A stretch of DNA of 40,905 bases from the NCBI RefSeq assembly GCF_004000745.1, contig NZ_BILV01000057.1, positions 1-40,905 of the forward strand, in the 5' to 3' direction. This stretch comes from Paenibacillus barengoltzii NBRC 101215 (GTDB lineage: Bacteria; Bacillota; Bacilli; Paenibacillales; Paenibacillaceae). The notes beneath the pieces are model-generated. The model worked only from the letters and a program-made list of their open reading frames with translations. It had not been told where the DNA came from and did no database searches. The position numbers and the translations under genes were made by a program. Shown piece by piece: positions 16,087 to 24,092 of this stretch (the stretch's first letter is position 1; each line of letters opens with the position of its first letter).

Positions 16087-16098
16087 GTAAACGTTTAC
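16087..16098. promoter_or_regulatory. LacI-type operator 1
   Basis: Perfect palindrome GTAAACGTTTAC in the leader of the binding-protein gene, 72 bases before its start. Confidence 0.8.
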
Positions 16099-16234
16099 TC
16101 CATGTTCAATATGTATCCTTTAGTCCCTACTTTAAGCCCCTCTTCGGAAATAAATCTGAACACTGCATTGACTTCACCTAGTTCCTGACTTCACCTCTTT
16201 GCTTTGGTTTCATAAATGAATGGGAACCTGCAAG

Positions 16235-16246
16235 GTAAACGTTTAC
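16235..16246. promoter_or_regulatory. LacI-type operator 2
   Basis: Perfect palindrome GTAAACGTTTAC, 148 bp from operator 1, inside the leader transcribed toward the binding-protein gene. Confidence 0.8.
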
Positions 16247-16311
16247 GAACTATGACAAGTGTAAGCCAATAGTTATCCATTTGCGCTCATTCAAAATCCA
16301 ACGCTCGGAAC

Positions 16312-16323
16312 GTAAACGCTTAC
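16312..16323. promoter_or_regulatory. LacI-type operator 3
   Basis: GTAAACGCTTAC (one change from the perfect palindrome), directly downstream of the -10 box of the minus-strand promoter, covering the expected start site. Confidence 0.8.
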
Positions 16324-16326
16324 CTA

Positions 16327-16355
16327 AATATATCCCTGTGTGATAGGTTTGTCAA
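16327..16355 (-). promoter_or_regulatory. sigma-A promoter of the sugar-binding protein gene
   Basis: -35 TTGACA (16350-16355), 17-bp spacer, -10 TATATT (16327-16332) on the minus strand. Near-consensus, so repression is needed to keep it off. Confidence 0.85.
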
Positions 16356-16427
16356 TGCTCTTTTGGCCACCCAATTTTAACCACCTTTATCTGCAGGCCT
16401 CTAGCCCCATTTCTCCTAAAAATATCG

Positions 16428-16456
16428 TTGACAAATACGAGCACAAGTTCTAAAAT
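16428..16456 (+). promoter_or_regulatory. sigma-A promoter of the LacI-family gene
   Basis: -35 TTGACA (16428-16433), 17-bp spacer, -10 TAAAAT (16451-16456). It mirrors the divergent promoter, and an operator follows 3 bases after the -10, implying autorepression. Confidence 0.85.
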
Positions 16457-16459
16457 CGA

Positions 16460-16471
16460 GTAAGCGTTTAC
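16460..16471. promoter_or_regulatory. LacI-type operator 4
   Basis: GTAAGCGTTTAC, the mirror image of operator 3, placed on the start site of the lacI-type gene. Confidence 0.8.
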
Positions 16472-16525
16472 GTTCGTCTACGAAAATAGTAGGACAAAAT
16501 TGAAACGAATGAGGCGGGTAATATC

Positions 16526-17566
16526 ATGAACCCTACCATCAAAGATGTTGCCAAAAAGGCCAATGTCTCTATAGCCACCGTATCCCGTGTACTCAATAAT
16601 TTGCAAGGCTATTCGGATCAAACGAAAGCCAAGGTTTACCGAGCCATCGAGGAAATCGGATATCAGCCTAACGCCATCGCCCGGGGACTGATCAATAAGA
16701 AAACCCAGACGATCGGCGTGATGTTTCCGACTGTATCAAGCCTGTTCTCTTCTGAGATTCTCCACGGTGTGGAGGACTTTGCTCAGGATAACGGATACAG
16801 CGTTATGGTATGCAATACCGATTCAGACGGAAAGCGGACTCTCAAATACTTACAGGTATTGCGTGAGAAGCAGGTTGATGGTTTGATCTTTTCCAGCGAA
16901 GTCCTGAAAGAAGAATACTATCAGACACTTCAGCAAATGCGAATTCCCTATGTCCTCGTCTCGACGGAATCCGGCTATGATCATGTACCGTATATCAAGG
17001 TCAACGATTTTCAGGCCGCTTATGATGCCGTAGAGTATTTGATTCGATTCGGCCATCGCAAAATCGCTTTGCTGAGCGGTACTAAGCACGATACGATCGC
17101 CGGGATTCCAAGAATTGAAGGTTACAAGAAAGCCCTTGAGAACCACGGCATACCGATTAACGAATCTTATATCGCCTATGGAGATTTCTTATTCGACGTA
17201 AGCTATAAAGCGATGGAAGAACTCTTAAGCCGGGCCCCTGATATCACCGCCATCTTTGCAGCGAGCGACGAGATGGCAATTGCTGCAATCTCTGTAGCTG
17301 CCAAGTATGGGATTAAGGTGCCTGATGAGTTGTCCATTATCGGATACGATGATCTGAAGCTGGCCCAGATGTCGGTTCCCCCTTTGACTACCGTACGACA
17401 ACCATTGTACGATATGGGCAATCTAGCCTCTCAGAAACTGATTCACATGATCAAAACGGGGAAAGCCGAAAGCAGCTGCATCGTAGCCCATTCCATCGTC
17501 GAAAGACAGACGGTACGGGCGATTAGCTCCCATGACAAGCGGGATATCCATAATCCAAAAACGTAA
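16526..17566 (+). CDS. LacI-family transcriptional repressor of the sugar importer
   Basis: 346 residues. An N-terminal helix-turn-helix TIKDVAKKANVSIATVSRVLNN plus hinge helix NAIARGL is followed by a periplasmic-binding-like sugar sensor (TIGVMFPTVSSLFSSEILHGVEDFA to DELSIIGYDDLKLAQMSVPPLTTVRQP). It should bind the five GTAAACGTTTAC-type sites around it and release on sugar or sugar-phosphate binding. The recognition helix TVSRVLN fits CG-centred palindromes of this kind. ATG 16526 follows a GAGGCGGG site. Sits between the divergent binding-protein gene and the permease genes, which it most likely controls. Confidence 0.93.
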   Translation: MNPTIKDVAKKANVSIATVSRVLNNLQGYSDQTKAKVYRAIEEIGYQPNAIARGLINKKTQTIGVMFPTVSSLFSSEILHGVEDFAQDNGYSVMVCNTDSDGKRTLKYLQVLREKQVDGLIFSSEVLKEEYYQTLQQMRIPYVLVSTESGYDHVPYIKVNDFQAAYDAVEYLIRFGHRKIALLSGTKHDTIAGIPRIEGYKKALENHGIPINESYIAYGDFLFDVSYKAMEELLSRAPDITAIFAASDEMAIAAISVAAKYGIKVPDELSIIGYDDLKLAQMSVPPLTTVRQPLYDMGNLASQKLIHMIKTGKAESSCIVAHSIVERQTVRAISSHDKRDIHNPKT

Positions 17567-17617
17567 GCGATAGCCTGATGGTCAATGATCTAAGTGCTCG
17601 CTCACGTTCTTTTTTTC
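17560..17617 (+). terminator. terminator/attenuator after the LacI-family gene
   Basis: Stem AACGTAAGCGA/TCGCTCACGTT (one mismatch) followed by a run of seven T residues. The stop codon of the repressor gene lies in the left arm. Placed before operator 5 and the permease genes. Confidence 0.6.
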
Positions 17618-17625
17618 AAGGGTAC

Positions 17626-17637
17626 GTAAACGTTTAC
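17626..17637. promoter_or_regulatory. LacI-type operator 5
   Basis: Perfect palindrome GTAAACGTTTAC in the 112-base gap between the repressor and the first permease gene. No clear -35/-10 pair is seen beside it. Confidence 0.8.
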
Positions 17638-17678
17638 TAGTAACTAAGGATTCAAGCATTTCTTAAGGAGGAATAAAC

Positions 17679-18548
17679 ATGACGAAACGCCGTACGGCCT
17701 TTTATTGGATGACTTTACCCGCTCTCGTGTTATTTTTTGCTTTTCACACCTATCCAGCGCTTCAAGGCATTTTCTATGCTTTCACAAACTGGGACGGCTT
17801 CAGCAAAAGTTATGATTTCATCGGTCTGAAGAATTTTATTAATGTATTTAAGGATTCGAATGTCCTGGATTCATATATCTTTACGTTCAAATATGCGATT
17901 ACAGCCACGATCCTGATTAACGTACTCAGCTTGTTAATTGCACTGGGACTTAATGCGAAAATTAAGGCTAAAAACTTTTTTCGCGCCTTTTATTTTCTGC
18001 CAAACGTCCTTGGTGTGTTGATCATCGGTTATATTTTTAACTACCTGTTCTCCAACGCCTTCCCGATCTTGGGCGAGAAGTTAGGTAGCGATTTTCTCTC
18101 GATTAACCTTCTTGGAAAACCTGACTGGGCCTGGGTTGGTGTCGTCATCGTCGGAGTTTGGCAGGCCATAGCCTATAATACGATTCTTTACTTGGCCGGC
18201 TTGCAGACAATTCCTGCCGACCTGTACGAAGCTTCGAGTCTCGATGGTGCCTCCAAATGGAAAGAGTTCTGGAAAATCACTTTTCCAATGCTGGCCTCGT
18301 TCTTCACCATCAACATGGTCCTGGCCATGAAGGGCGGATTAATGGTATTTGACCAAATCGTTGCATTAACCGGAGGCGGACCGGGTACAGCCACCCGATC
18401 GATCGCGTTATTGATTTACCAAGGTGGCTTTACTGGCGGTGAATTCGCTTATCAATCAGCAAATGCGGTCATCTACTTTATCGTGATCGTCGCCATTTCT
18501 CTGTTCCAGATTAAAGTTCTACAAAGACGGGAGTTGGATCAACTATGA
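17679..18548 (+). CDS. sugar ABC transporter permease 1 (MsmF/UgpA-like)
   Basis: Inner-membrane subunit (289 residues, six helices) of a CUT1 sugar importer. It begins RRTAFYWMTLPALVLFFAFHTYPALQGIFYAFTNW, typical of this subunit. The ATPase-docking EAA loop reads EASSLDGASKWKEFWKITFPML and the late GGGPGTAT motif is present. AAGGAGGAA precedes the ATG. Ends in a 4-base ATGA overlap with the second permease. No ATPase gene is nearby, so a shared MsmX-type ATPase is inferred, as known for Bacillus CUT1 systems. Confidence 0.92.
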   Translation: MTKRRTAFYWMTLPALVLFFAFHTYPALQGIFYAFTNWDGFSKSYDFIGLKNFINVFKDSNVLDSYIFTFKYAITATILINVLSLLIALGLNAKIKAKNFFRAFYFLPNVLGVLIIGYIFNYLFSNAFPILGEKLGSDFLSINLLGKPDWAWVGVVIVGVWQAIAYNTILYLAGLQTIPADLYEASSLDGASKWKEFWKITFPMLASFFTINMVLAMKGGLMVFDQIVALTGGGPGTATRSIALLIYQGGFTGGEFAYQSANAVIYFIVIVAISLFQIKVLQRRELDQL

Positions 18549-19366
18549 CTAAGAAAACCAATTGGCTCGCAACGATACTCATTGCGCTTGGCTCCCTTTT
18601 CATTTTGTTCCCGCTATATATGACCGTGAGCATCGCTTTGAAAAATCCGGAGGAAATGGCGGCGTCGATATTCTCATTGCCGACTGGCCTCCATTTCAGC
18701 AACTTTAAACGGGCCATCGAAGCTACCAATTTCTTTCAAGCCCTTGGCAATAGCTTTGTCATTACTGCCGTATCGGTTGTGTTTATTCTATTGACCAACT
18801 CGCTGGTCTCTTATGCGATCGCCCGGAATATGAACCGCAAGTTCTTTAAAGGGCTTTACCTTTACTTTATAAGCGCGATGTTCATTCCGTTTCAAATTAT
18901 TATGCTGCCTGTTGTTAAAGTAACAACGGACTTAGGCATGAACAACATTCCCGGCCTGATCCTCCTATATATCGTTTATGGTCTGCCGTTTAACGTCTTC
19001 GTGTATGTCGGTTACATTCGCTCCATACCTATTGAGCTGGAGGAAGCCGCAACCGTCGACGGGACGTCAACCTGGGGGACCTTCTGGCGGATCATCTTCC
19101 CGCTGCTAGCGCCAATCAGCGCTACAGTTGTGATTCTGTCCTGCCTGTCAACGTGGAACGACTTCCTGTTGCCGCTCATTTTGCTGGCTGATCCAACTCA
19201 ATATACACTGCCGCTCGTGCAATACGTGTTCCAAGGCCAATTCAGCACGGACTATAATTTGGCCTTCGCCTCCTATTTACTGGCGTTGCTGCCGATGGTT
19301 ATCGTTTATCTGTTCCTGCAGAAATGGATCATTAGTGGGATTACGCAAGGAGCTGTCAAGGCTTAA
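18545..19366 (+). CDS. sugar ABC transporter permease 2 (MsmG/UgpE-like)
   Basis: Second CUT1 permease (273 residues, six helices). EAA loop EEAATVDGTSTWGTFWRIIFPLL, followed by LSCLSTWNDFLLPLILL, the usual signature of the MalG/MsmG side. Its ATG overlaps the previous stop (translational coupling), and a strong terminator closes the operon. Confidence 0.93.
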   Translation: MTKKTNWLATILIALGSLFILFPLYMTVSIALKNPEEMAASIFSLPTGLHFSNFKRAIEATNFFQALGNSFVITAVSVVFILLTNSLVSYAIARNMNRKFFKGLYLYFISAMFIPFQIIMLPVVKVTTDLGMNNIPGLILLYIVYGLPFNVFVYVGYIRSIPIELEEAATVDGTSTWGTFWRIIFPLLAPISATVVILSCLSTWNDFLLPLILLADPTQYTLPLVQYVFQGQFSTDYNLAFASYLLALLPMVIVYLFLQKWIISGITQGAVKA

Positions 19367-19394
19367 GCCGAACGGTACACCGTTGTGCATTTCC

Positions 19395-19448
19395 AAAAAG
19401 AAGACCCAAGCCTCCATTCATTCCAATGATGGCTTGGGTCTTCTTTTT
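19395..19448. terminator. bidirectional terminator
   Basis: Perfect 18-bp stem from AAAAAGAAGACCC to GGGTCTTCTTTTT with an 18-base loop; A/T tails at both ends let it serve the permease operon (plus) and the lipoprotein gene (minus). Confidence 0.92.
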
Positions 19449-19941
19449 ATTTTAACGTAATTTCTTTCTCCCAGGTCACTTCCTTACCTTGATCATTCGC
19501 GAAAACAAAGGTGACCTTGCCAGTTTCGTCTTTCATTTCGTCAGGATAAATGAAGCCCATAAACTGTCCGTTACCGCTGATATAGAATCCGTTTCCGCCT
19601 TCTTGACCATGCTTAATGGCTTCCTCCAACGTATTTACGATGTTGTTTTTCTCGGATGTCCAATGGATCTCCTTCAGCATGTAGCCTTCCGGTGCTTTTT
19701 TGACCGTGAAGTCAAAGCTTCCCCCTTCAGCCAGCGGTTTCGGGGTTTGATCGATGACGATCAGAATGTCGCCGTTGGCCGCATTCTCCGTGCTGGCGTT
19801 ATCATCAGACGTATTGGCAGAATTGTCGTTTGTTGTTGGCTCTTGCGGCGCTCCACTTAATGATTTATTCCCGCATGCGCTCAGCATCAATACCGCAGTC
19901 AGAGCTGCCATCAAAAGTACCAGTGTTTTATTTTTCATCAT
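19447..19941 (-). CDS. secreted lipoprotein, unknown function, in a two-component operon
   Basis: 164 residues: signal peptide MMKNKTLVLLMAALTAVLMLSAC with lipobox LSAC, an Asn/Asp/Ser/Thr linker (about 30-55), then a beta-rich domain (ILIVIDQTPKPLAEGGSFDFTVKKAPEGYMLKEIHW to GKVTFVFANDQGKEVTWEKEITL). I do not recognise the domain. The start overlaps the end of the histidine-kinase gene by 14 bases, with GGAGGAG six bases before ATG, so it is the third gene of that operon. It may be an accessory sensor for the kinase; this is inference from position only. Confidence 0.8.
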   Translation of the reverse strand: MMKNKTLVLLMAALTAVLMLSACGNKSLSGAPQEPTTNDNSANTSDDNASTENAANGDILIVIDQTPKPLAEGGSFDFTVKKAPEGYMLKEIHWTSEKNNIVNTLEEAIKHGQEGGNGFYISGNGQFMGFIYPDEMKDETGKVTFVFANDQGKEVTWEKEITLK

Positions 19942-21757
19942 GAGTTTCTCCTCCGTTTATGTGATCTTGATGGGCTAAGGTAAAATAGAACGCTACACCT
20001 TGCTCCGTATTCCGAGCACCGTATTCACTGCCATGCAGCTCCAAAATATGCTTCACGATCGCCAGCCCCAGCCCGGTCCCGCCGGATTTGCGGTCCCTCG
20101 AACGTTCTGCCCGGTAAAATTGGTCCCAAATCCGGGCCAGATCCGCCTCAGGAATCGTGGGGCCTACATTTTCGATCGTCGCCGTGATCTTTCCATTCAC
20201 TTCCCGATGCAGTTCAATGCAGATGATGCTTTCCTCCCGGGCGTGGCGAACGGCGTTGCTTAGTAAGTTCAGGACTACCTGCTCAATCCGTCTCGGATCG
20301 GCCCAAACCGTCATCTCCTCCACATGGGATGAATGCAGTCCGCTTTTCTCATAACTAAGTGTCAACTTGATTTGAAGCCCCTTGGCTTCCAGCTGCTGAT
20401 CAAAGGACTCGGCTACCCGCTTGACGAGGCGGGACAAGGAGAAGCTGCGCGGTTGCAGTTGGATCTTCTTCACCTCAAATTTGGACAGCTCCAGCATATC
20501 CATAATCAAGGCGTTCATTCGATCGGTTTCGCTGACGATCAATGCCAGATAACGCTCTTTTTTGTCGTCTGCCACTCCGTCCTGCAGCCCTTCCGCAAAC
20601 CCCTTAACGATGCCTAGAGGTGTTTTCAGCTCGTGAGATATGTTGGCGACGAGCTCTTTGCGCAGCTCCTCTGCTTTCCGCTTCTCCTCTACATCCTGCT
20701 GCAATTGACGATTAGCCAGGGTCAGCTCCTTCAACGCTTCGTCCAAATTGCGCGACAGCCGGGCCAGATTGCGGGACAGCTCGCCGAACTCGTCCTTGGA
20801 CCGAGCTTCCGGCACTACAGAGAAATCCAACTCCGCCAGGCGGGCAGCCGTACGATTCAAGGCAAGCAACGGACGGGACACCAGCCGCGAAAAGATCAGG
20901 GACAGCAGAACGACCAGCACAAGGATCAGCGGAGCCAGCACAATCACATAATTTTGAAGAATGTCCACGGCTTCTCCAACCGGCTGCAATGAGCTTAATG
21001 CGATCATGTAATGCGGACCCCTCTGCTCTTCGTTGGCGAGCGGCTGAAGCAGTACAGCGTACTCGACACCGCTCCACGGATCCCGCCATTCGAATCGAAC
21101 GAGTCCCTCTTGAAGCAGCTCCGTTTCGGAGGAATTAGTTCTGTAAATTTGCTCTCTCCAAGCTTGAACCGCATCATCGATCAACGAATCCTGATAAAAC
21201 GGATTATATGAGCGAGAATGGGGCTCCGGCAGCAACAGATCCTCTACCTTGCCTTCCACCCGCACCAGCCCGAGATCAGGCTCACGACTCGCTTCTGCCG
21301 ACAAATGAATCTCCACGGGATTCATAATCGTATCCAGCTGATCCATAAACATCCCGTCGACCGTCAGCTGATCGCCTTTCACAAATTTCGGAATCTCTTC
21401 CCAGGTTGTCCCTTCCGTCGGAATGACGACCTTGATCTTCTTCCCGCTTAACGTCTGCAAATCGATATAATAAGGTTCATAGTGAAGCTGCACAAATTCT
21501 CGACTTAATATAGCGATACTGGCGTCGTGCCGGTTCATGTATTCGCCTAACAGCCGGGAGACTTGCTGGTCATCGTTGGGATGCTCGCTGAACTGCTTGG
21601 CAAAGCTCCGCATGCTCTCGACCAACCGGTTGATTTTGGTCTCCCGATAGAAGCGCTCGAAGAACATGCCTTCAGCCACCATGACGACCGAGAAGGCCAA
21701 TAACACCAGCACCGAAGTGACAATGAACAACTTAAAAACAACGCTATGCCTTCTCAT
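19928..21757 (-). CDS. sensor histidine kinase (HisKA type)
   Basis: 609 residues. A first membrane helix (about 8-30), a large extracellular region of about 230 residues, a second helix (about 268-292), a HAMP linker (FSRLVSRPLLALNRTAARLAELDFS), then HisKA with the phospho-accepting His375 in SHELKTPLG and HATPase_c (N box NLLSNAVRHA, G2 box GGTGLGLAIVKHI). The G1 position reads ENVGPTI rather than DxGxG, a common variation. Overlaps the response regulator stop by 4 bases and the lipoprotein gene by 14. The large extracellular domain suggests an envelope signal; the ligand is unknown. Confidence 0.92.
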   Translation of the reverse strand: MRRHSVVFKLFIVTSVLVLLAFSVVMVAEGMFFERFYRETKINRLVESMRSFAKQFSEHPNDDQQVSRLLGEYMNRHDASIAILSREFVQLHYEPYYIDLQTLSGKKIKVVIPTEGTTWEEIPKFVKGDQLTVDGMFMDQLDTIMNPVEIHLSAEASREPDLGLVRVEGKVEDLLLPEPHSRSYNPFYQDSLIDDAVQAWREQIYRTNSSETELLQEGLVRFEWRDPWSGVEYAVLLQPLANEEQRGPHYMIALSSLQPVGEAVDILQNYVIVLAPLILVLVVLLSLIFSRLVSRPLLALNRTAARLAELDFSVVPEARSKDEFGELSRNLARLSRNLDEALKELTLANRQLQQDVEEKRKAEELRKELVANISHELKTPLGIVKGFAEGLQDGVADDKKERYLALIVSETDRMNALIMDMLELSKFEVKKIQLQPRSFSLSRLVKRVAESFDQQLEAKGLQIKLTLSYEKSGLHSSHVEEMTVWADPRRIEQVVLNLLSNAVRHAREESIICIELHREVNGKITATIENVGPTIPEADLARIWDQFYRAERSRDRKSGGTGLGLAIVKHILELHGSEYGARNTEQGVAFYFTLAHQDHINGGETHDEK

Positions 21758-22434
21758 ATGTTCACATCGAATTTATAGCCTGACCGGATCACGGTAACGA
21801 TGTACCGACCTTCGTCTCCCAGCTTGGCTCTTAATTTTTTGATATGGGTATCCACGGTACGTGAGTCGCCCAAATAATCGTATCCCCAGACCGCATCCAA
21901 AATGGCCTCCCGGGTTAACACCTTGCCAGCATGCTTGACCAGAAAGATCAGCAACTCATACTCCTTGGGCGTTAAATTCACCGCGGTCCCTTTGACGGCC
22001 ACGACATGTGCTTCGCGATTGATCGACAAGTCGCCGAACACTTGCACCTCGCTGGTCCGGCCAACCGTGCCTTCCTTTCGTTTCATCAAGGCCGTGGCGC
22101 GGGCGACGAGCACCCGGGGGCTCAGCGGCTTTGTCACATATTCGTCGGCGCCCAGCTCGAATCCGAGCAGCTGATCGTCGTCCTCGGTTCGAGCCGTCAT
22201 AATGATGATCGGTACATCCGATTTGCCGCGAATTCGCCGGCAGACGGACCAACCGTCCATTTCAGGCATCATGATGTCCAGCACGACCAGATCAACAGGG
22301 GTCTGCTCGAAAATGTCCAGCGCGATGCGGCCGTTCTCGGCTTCGTGGACTTCCCATTGTTCTTTTTTAAAATAATCGGTGATAAACTCACGCATCAGTG
22401 CGTCGTCTTCCACCAGCAATATACTTCGTTTCAT
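21754..22434 (-). CDS. OmpR-family response regulator
   Basis: 226 residues: receiver domain with acidic pocket VEDD, phospho-accepting Asp53 (VLDIMMPEMDGW), Thr in TART and Lys in VTKPLSP; then a winged-helix DNA-binding domain ending SRTVDTHIKKLRAKLGDEGRYIVTVIRSGYKF. Cytoplasmic partner of the kinase encoded right after it (ATGA overlap). The start has AAGGTGAT six bases upstream. The target genes are not visible; the lipoprotein gene at the end of the operon is a natural candidate. Confidence 0.94.
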   Translation of the reverse strand: MKRSILLVEDDALMREFITDYFKKEQWEVHEAENGRIALDIFEQTPVDLVVLDIMMPEMDGWSVCRRIRGKSDVPIIIMTARTEDDDQLLGFELGADEYVTKPLSPRVLVARATALMKRKEGTVGRTSEVQVFGDLSINREAHVVAVKGTAVNLTPKEYELLIFLVKHAGKVLTREAILDAVWGYDYLGDSRTVDTHIKKLRAKLGDEGRYIVTVIRSGYKFDVNI

Positions 22435-22565
22435 CCCGACATCACCTTGCTCCTATTCTAGCCTATTCATTCCCCTTCTATGAACTCGGTCGGCACCTCC
22501 ATTTCTCCTTGCAAAACCAAGTATAAAGCAGTGATGTGTCTGCCGTGTGAACTTGACGTGACCAA

Positions 22566-22605
22566 GAAAAAAAAAGAGGCGCTCCGCTGATCGCAGAAAG
22601 CCTCT
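22566..22605 (-). terminator. terminator of a lost minus-strand gene
   Basis: Stem AGAGGC/GCCTCT with about 19 bases between and ten T residues on the minus strand. It belongs to the gene remnant at 22658-22738, not to the two-component operon, which starts below it. Confidence 0.6.
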
Positions 22606-22657
22606 GCTCAGGTATCCCGTTAGTTCTATGCATTGGTTTTCTATCTAACATTGACAA

Positions 22658-22738
22658 TCAGGCTGTGAAGTCTTCACCAACCTGTAAAGCGATTTTCCCC
22701 AAATAATGACGGTTCAGCATCTGATGTGCCTTGCACCA
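22658..22738 (-). pseudogene. C-terminal remnant of a zinc-type dehydrogenase/quinone reductase
   Basis: On the minus strand, a short frame ending in TGA (22658-22660) reads AHQMLNRHYLGKIALQV then GEDFTA. This looks like the final helix and strand of medium-chain dehydrogenases (AHRxLExxxxxGKIVLxV). Only about 27 codons survive; upstream is the terminator of the ABC operon, so the rest has been deleted. The terminator at 22566-22605 lies where its own should be. The match is by eye and short. Confidence 0.4.
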
Positions 22739-22751
22739 CATAACTTTGCTT

Positions 22752-22794
22752 AAAAGAAAAGCCTTGATAGACGAACATCAGTCTACCAAGGCTT
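22752..22794 (-). terminator. terminator of the five-gene ABC operon
   Basis: Stem AAGCCTTG-A-TAGAC/GTCTA-C-CAAGGCTT with an 8-base loop and a T-rich tail (TTTTCTTTT) on the minus strand, 15 bases after the permease stop. Confidence 0.85.
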
Positions 22795-22808
22795 ATTGCA
22801 CTTATGAA

Positions 22809-24092
22809 CTAGATCTTATAGGCTTTCATTGCTTTGCGCAGCTCTTTGAAGGTTGGACGCTTACCGTACAGCAGGACACCGGTGCGGTAAATCTTCGCCG
22901 ACAGCCAGCCGAACACGAAGATCGCAATAGCCAGGACGATCAGCGAAGCCGCAATTTCCCAAATTGGCGGCTCCCCGAGGCCAATCCGTACGATCATCGA
23001 CACCGGTGAAACGAACGGGATGAAGGAGCTGACCTTCATGAGCAGCGAGTTAGGCGTGCCCAAGCTGAAGATCCCGATATAGAATGCCGCCAGCGACAGC
23101 ATCGTAATCGGCATCACCGCTTGCCCCAGCTCTTCGGTCCGGCTGACCAGCGAGCCGACCGCGGCAAACAGTGTAGCATACAAGAAGTAACCCAAAATAT
23201 AGAATACTAGGCCAAGCACTAATACTTCCACGCGGATATCAGACAGATGCAGATTGAAATCCGCCAACACCGGCTGGTTGTACGGCAGCGAGATATTAAT
23301 CGCAATCACTGCGGCAAAAACAGCAATTTGCAGCAGCCCGATAAAAAACATCCCAATAATCTTCCCGAACATTTGCGCGAGCGGCGATACGCTGGTGATA
23401 AGAATCTCCATAATGCGCGAGCTTTTCTCTGCAGTGACTTCCGCCGAGATCATATTCCCCGTCATCATTATGGTCATGAAGAACAGGATGATGAGTACAT
23501 ATACGATAACGTAATTAATTGCCCCCATCGCTTCCGTCGGATTGCCGCCTTCGCCCGCACCAGAATCCGGTGAAGCCTTCACCGCATTGATTTGGATCGG
23601 CGTGCTTAACGCAGCGATTTGCTCTTCTGTCAGCATGCCTTTCGTGATATACTCCGCCTTGACGTTCTGGAGTGCCGCTTGCAGCGCATTTTGCAGCCCC
23701 ATTCCCAAGCTGTCTTTCTTCGAGGTGTAGGTTACTGCTGGGAAGACACCGCCGTCTCCTTCAGCAAACTGCAGATACCCATCGATCTCCCCGGCTTCAA
23801 TTGCCGCTTGCAGCTTGGCTTTGTCCGCTTGCTCGTAAGGAACCAACGTGTAGCCTGCTGCCGGCTGCTTCTCTGTATAGGCTTCCAGCGACTTCGCCAA
23901 CTCCGGTTGCCCTTCGTACACAAGGCCAATCTTCGTTGGTTGATCATCCCCGCCGGTAAATTTATCGATAAAATAAGGCACATGCAGCCCGATCGTCACC
24001 AGCAGCGCCAAGACCAGCGTCGTAATGATAAAAGATTTTGTACGCACTTTATTCATGAACGTAAAGCCAACGACCGTCCCCATTTTATTCAT
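22809..24092 (-). CDS. ABC-2 type exporter permease (YhaP/NatB-like)
   Basis: Membrane subunit of an ABC-2 exporter, about 427 residues. One N-terminal helix (about 15-35), a large extracellular domain (FIDKFTGGDD to about residue 180), then a bundle of five helices starting YVIVYVLIILFFMTIMMTGNMISAEVTAEKSSRIMEILITSVSP, a hallmark of NatB/YhaP permeases. Works with the ATPase encoded just before it; the genes overlap. Start: ATG 24092 has AGGTG 6 bases upstream; GTG 24101 is in frame but too close to its site. Relatives export sodium or lipid-active compounds; the substrate is unknown. Confidence 0.88.
   Translation of the reverse strand: MNKMGTVVGFTFMNKVRTKSFIITTLVLALLVTIGLHVPYFIDKFTGGDDQPTKIGLVYEGQPELAKSLEAYTEKQPAAGYTLVPYEQADKAKLQAAIEAGEIDGYLQFAEGDGGVFPAVTYTSKKDSLGMGLQNALQAALQNVKAEYITKGMLTEEQIAALSTPIQINAVKASPDSGAGEGGNPTEAMGAINYVIVYVLIILFFMTIMMTGNMISAEVTAEKSSRIMEILITSVSPLAQMFGKIIGMFFIGLLQIAVFAAVIAINISLPYNQPVLADFNLHLSDIRVEVLVLGLVFYILGYFLYATLFAAVGSLVSRTEELGQAVMPITMLSLAAFYIGIFSLGTPNSLLMKVSSFIPFVSPVSMIVRIGLGEPPIWEIAASLIVLAIAIFVFGWLSAKIYRTGVLLYGKRPTFKELRKAMKAYKI

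Noticed and set aside
16087..16471. CcpA cre sites rather than local LacI operators
   Set aside because: The sites resemble cre loosely, but five near-identical copies cluster only around this LacI-family gene, so a local regulon is favoured; CcpA overlap is not excluded.
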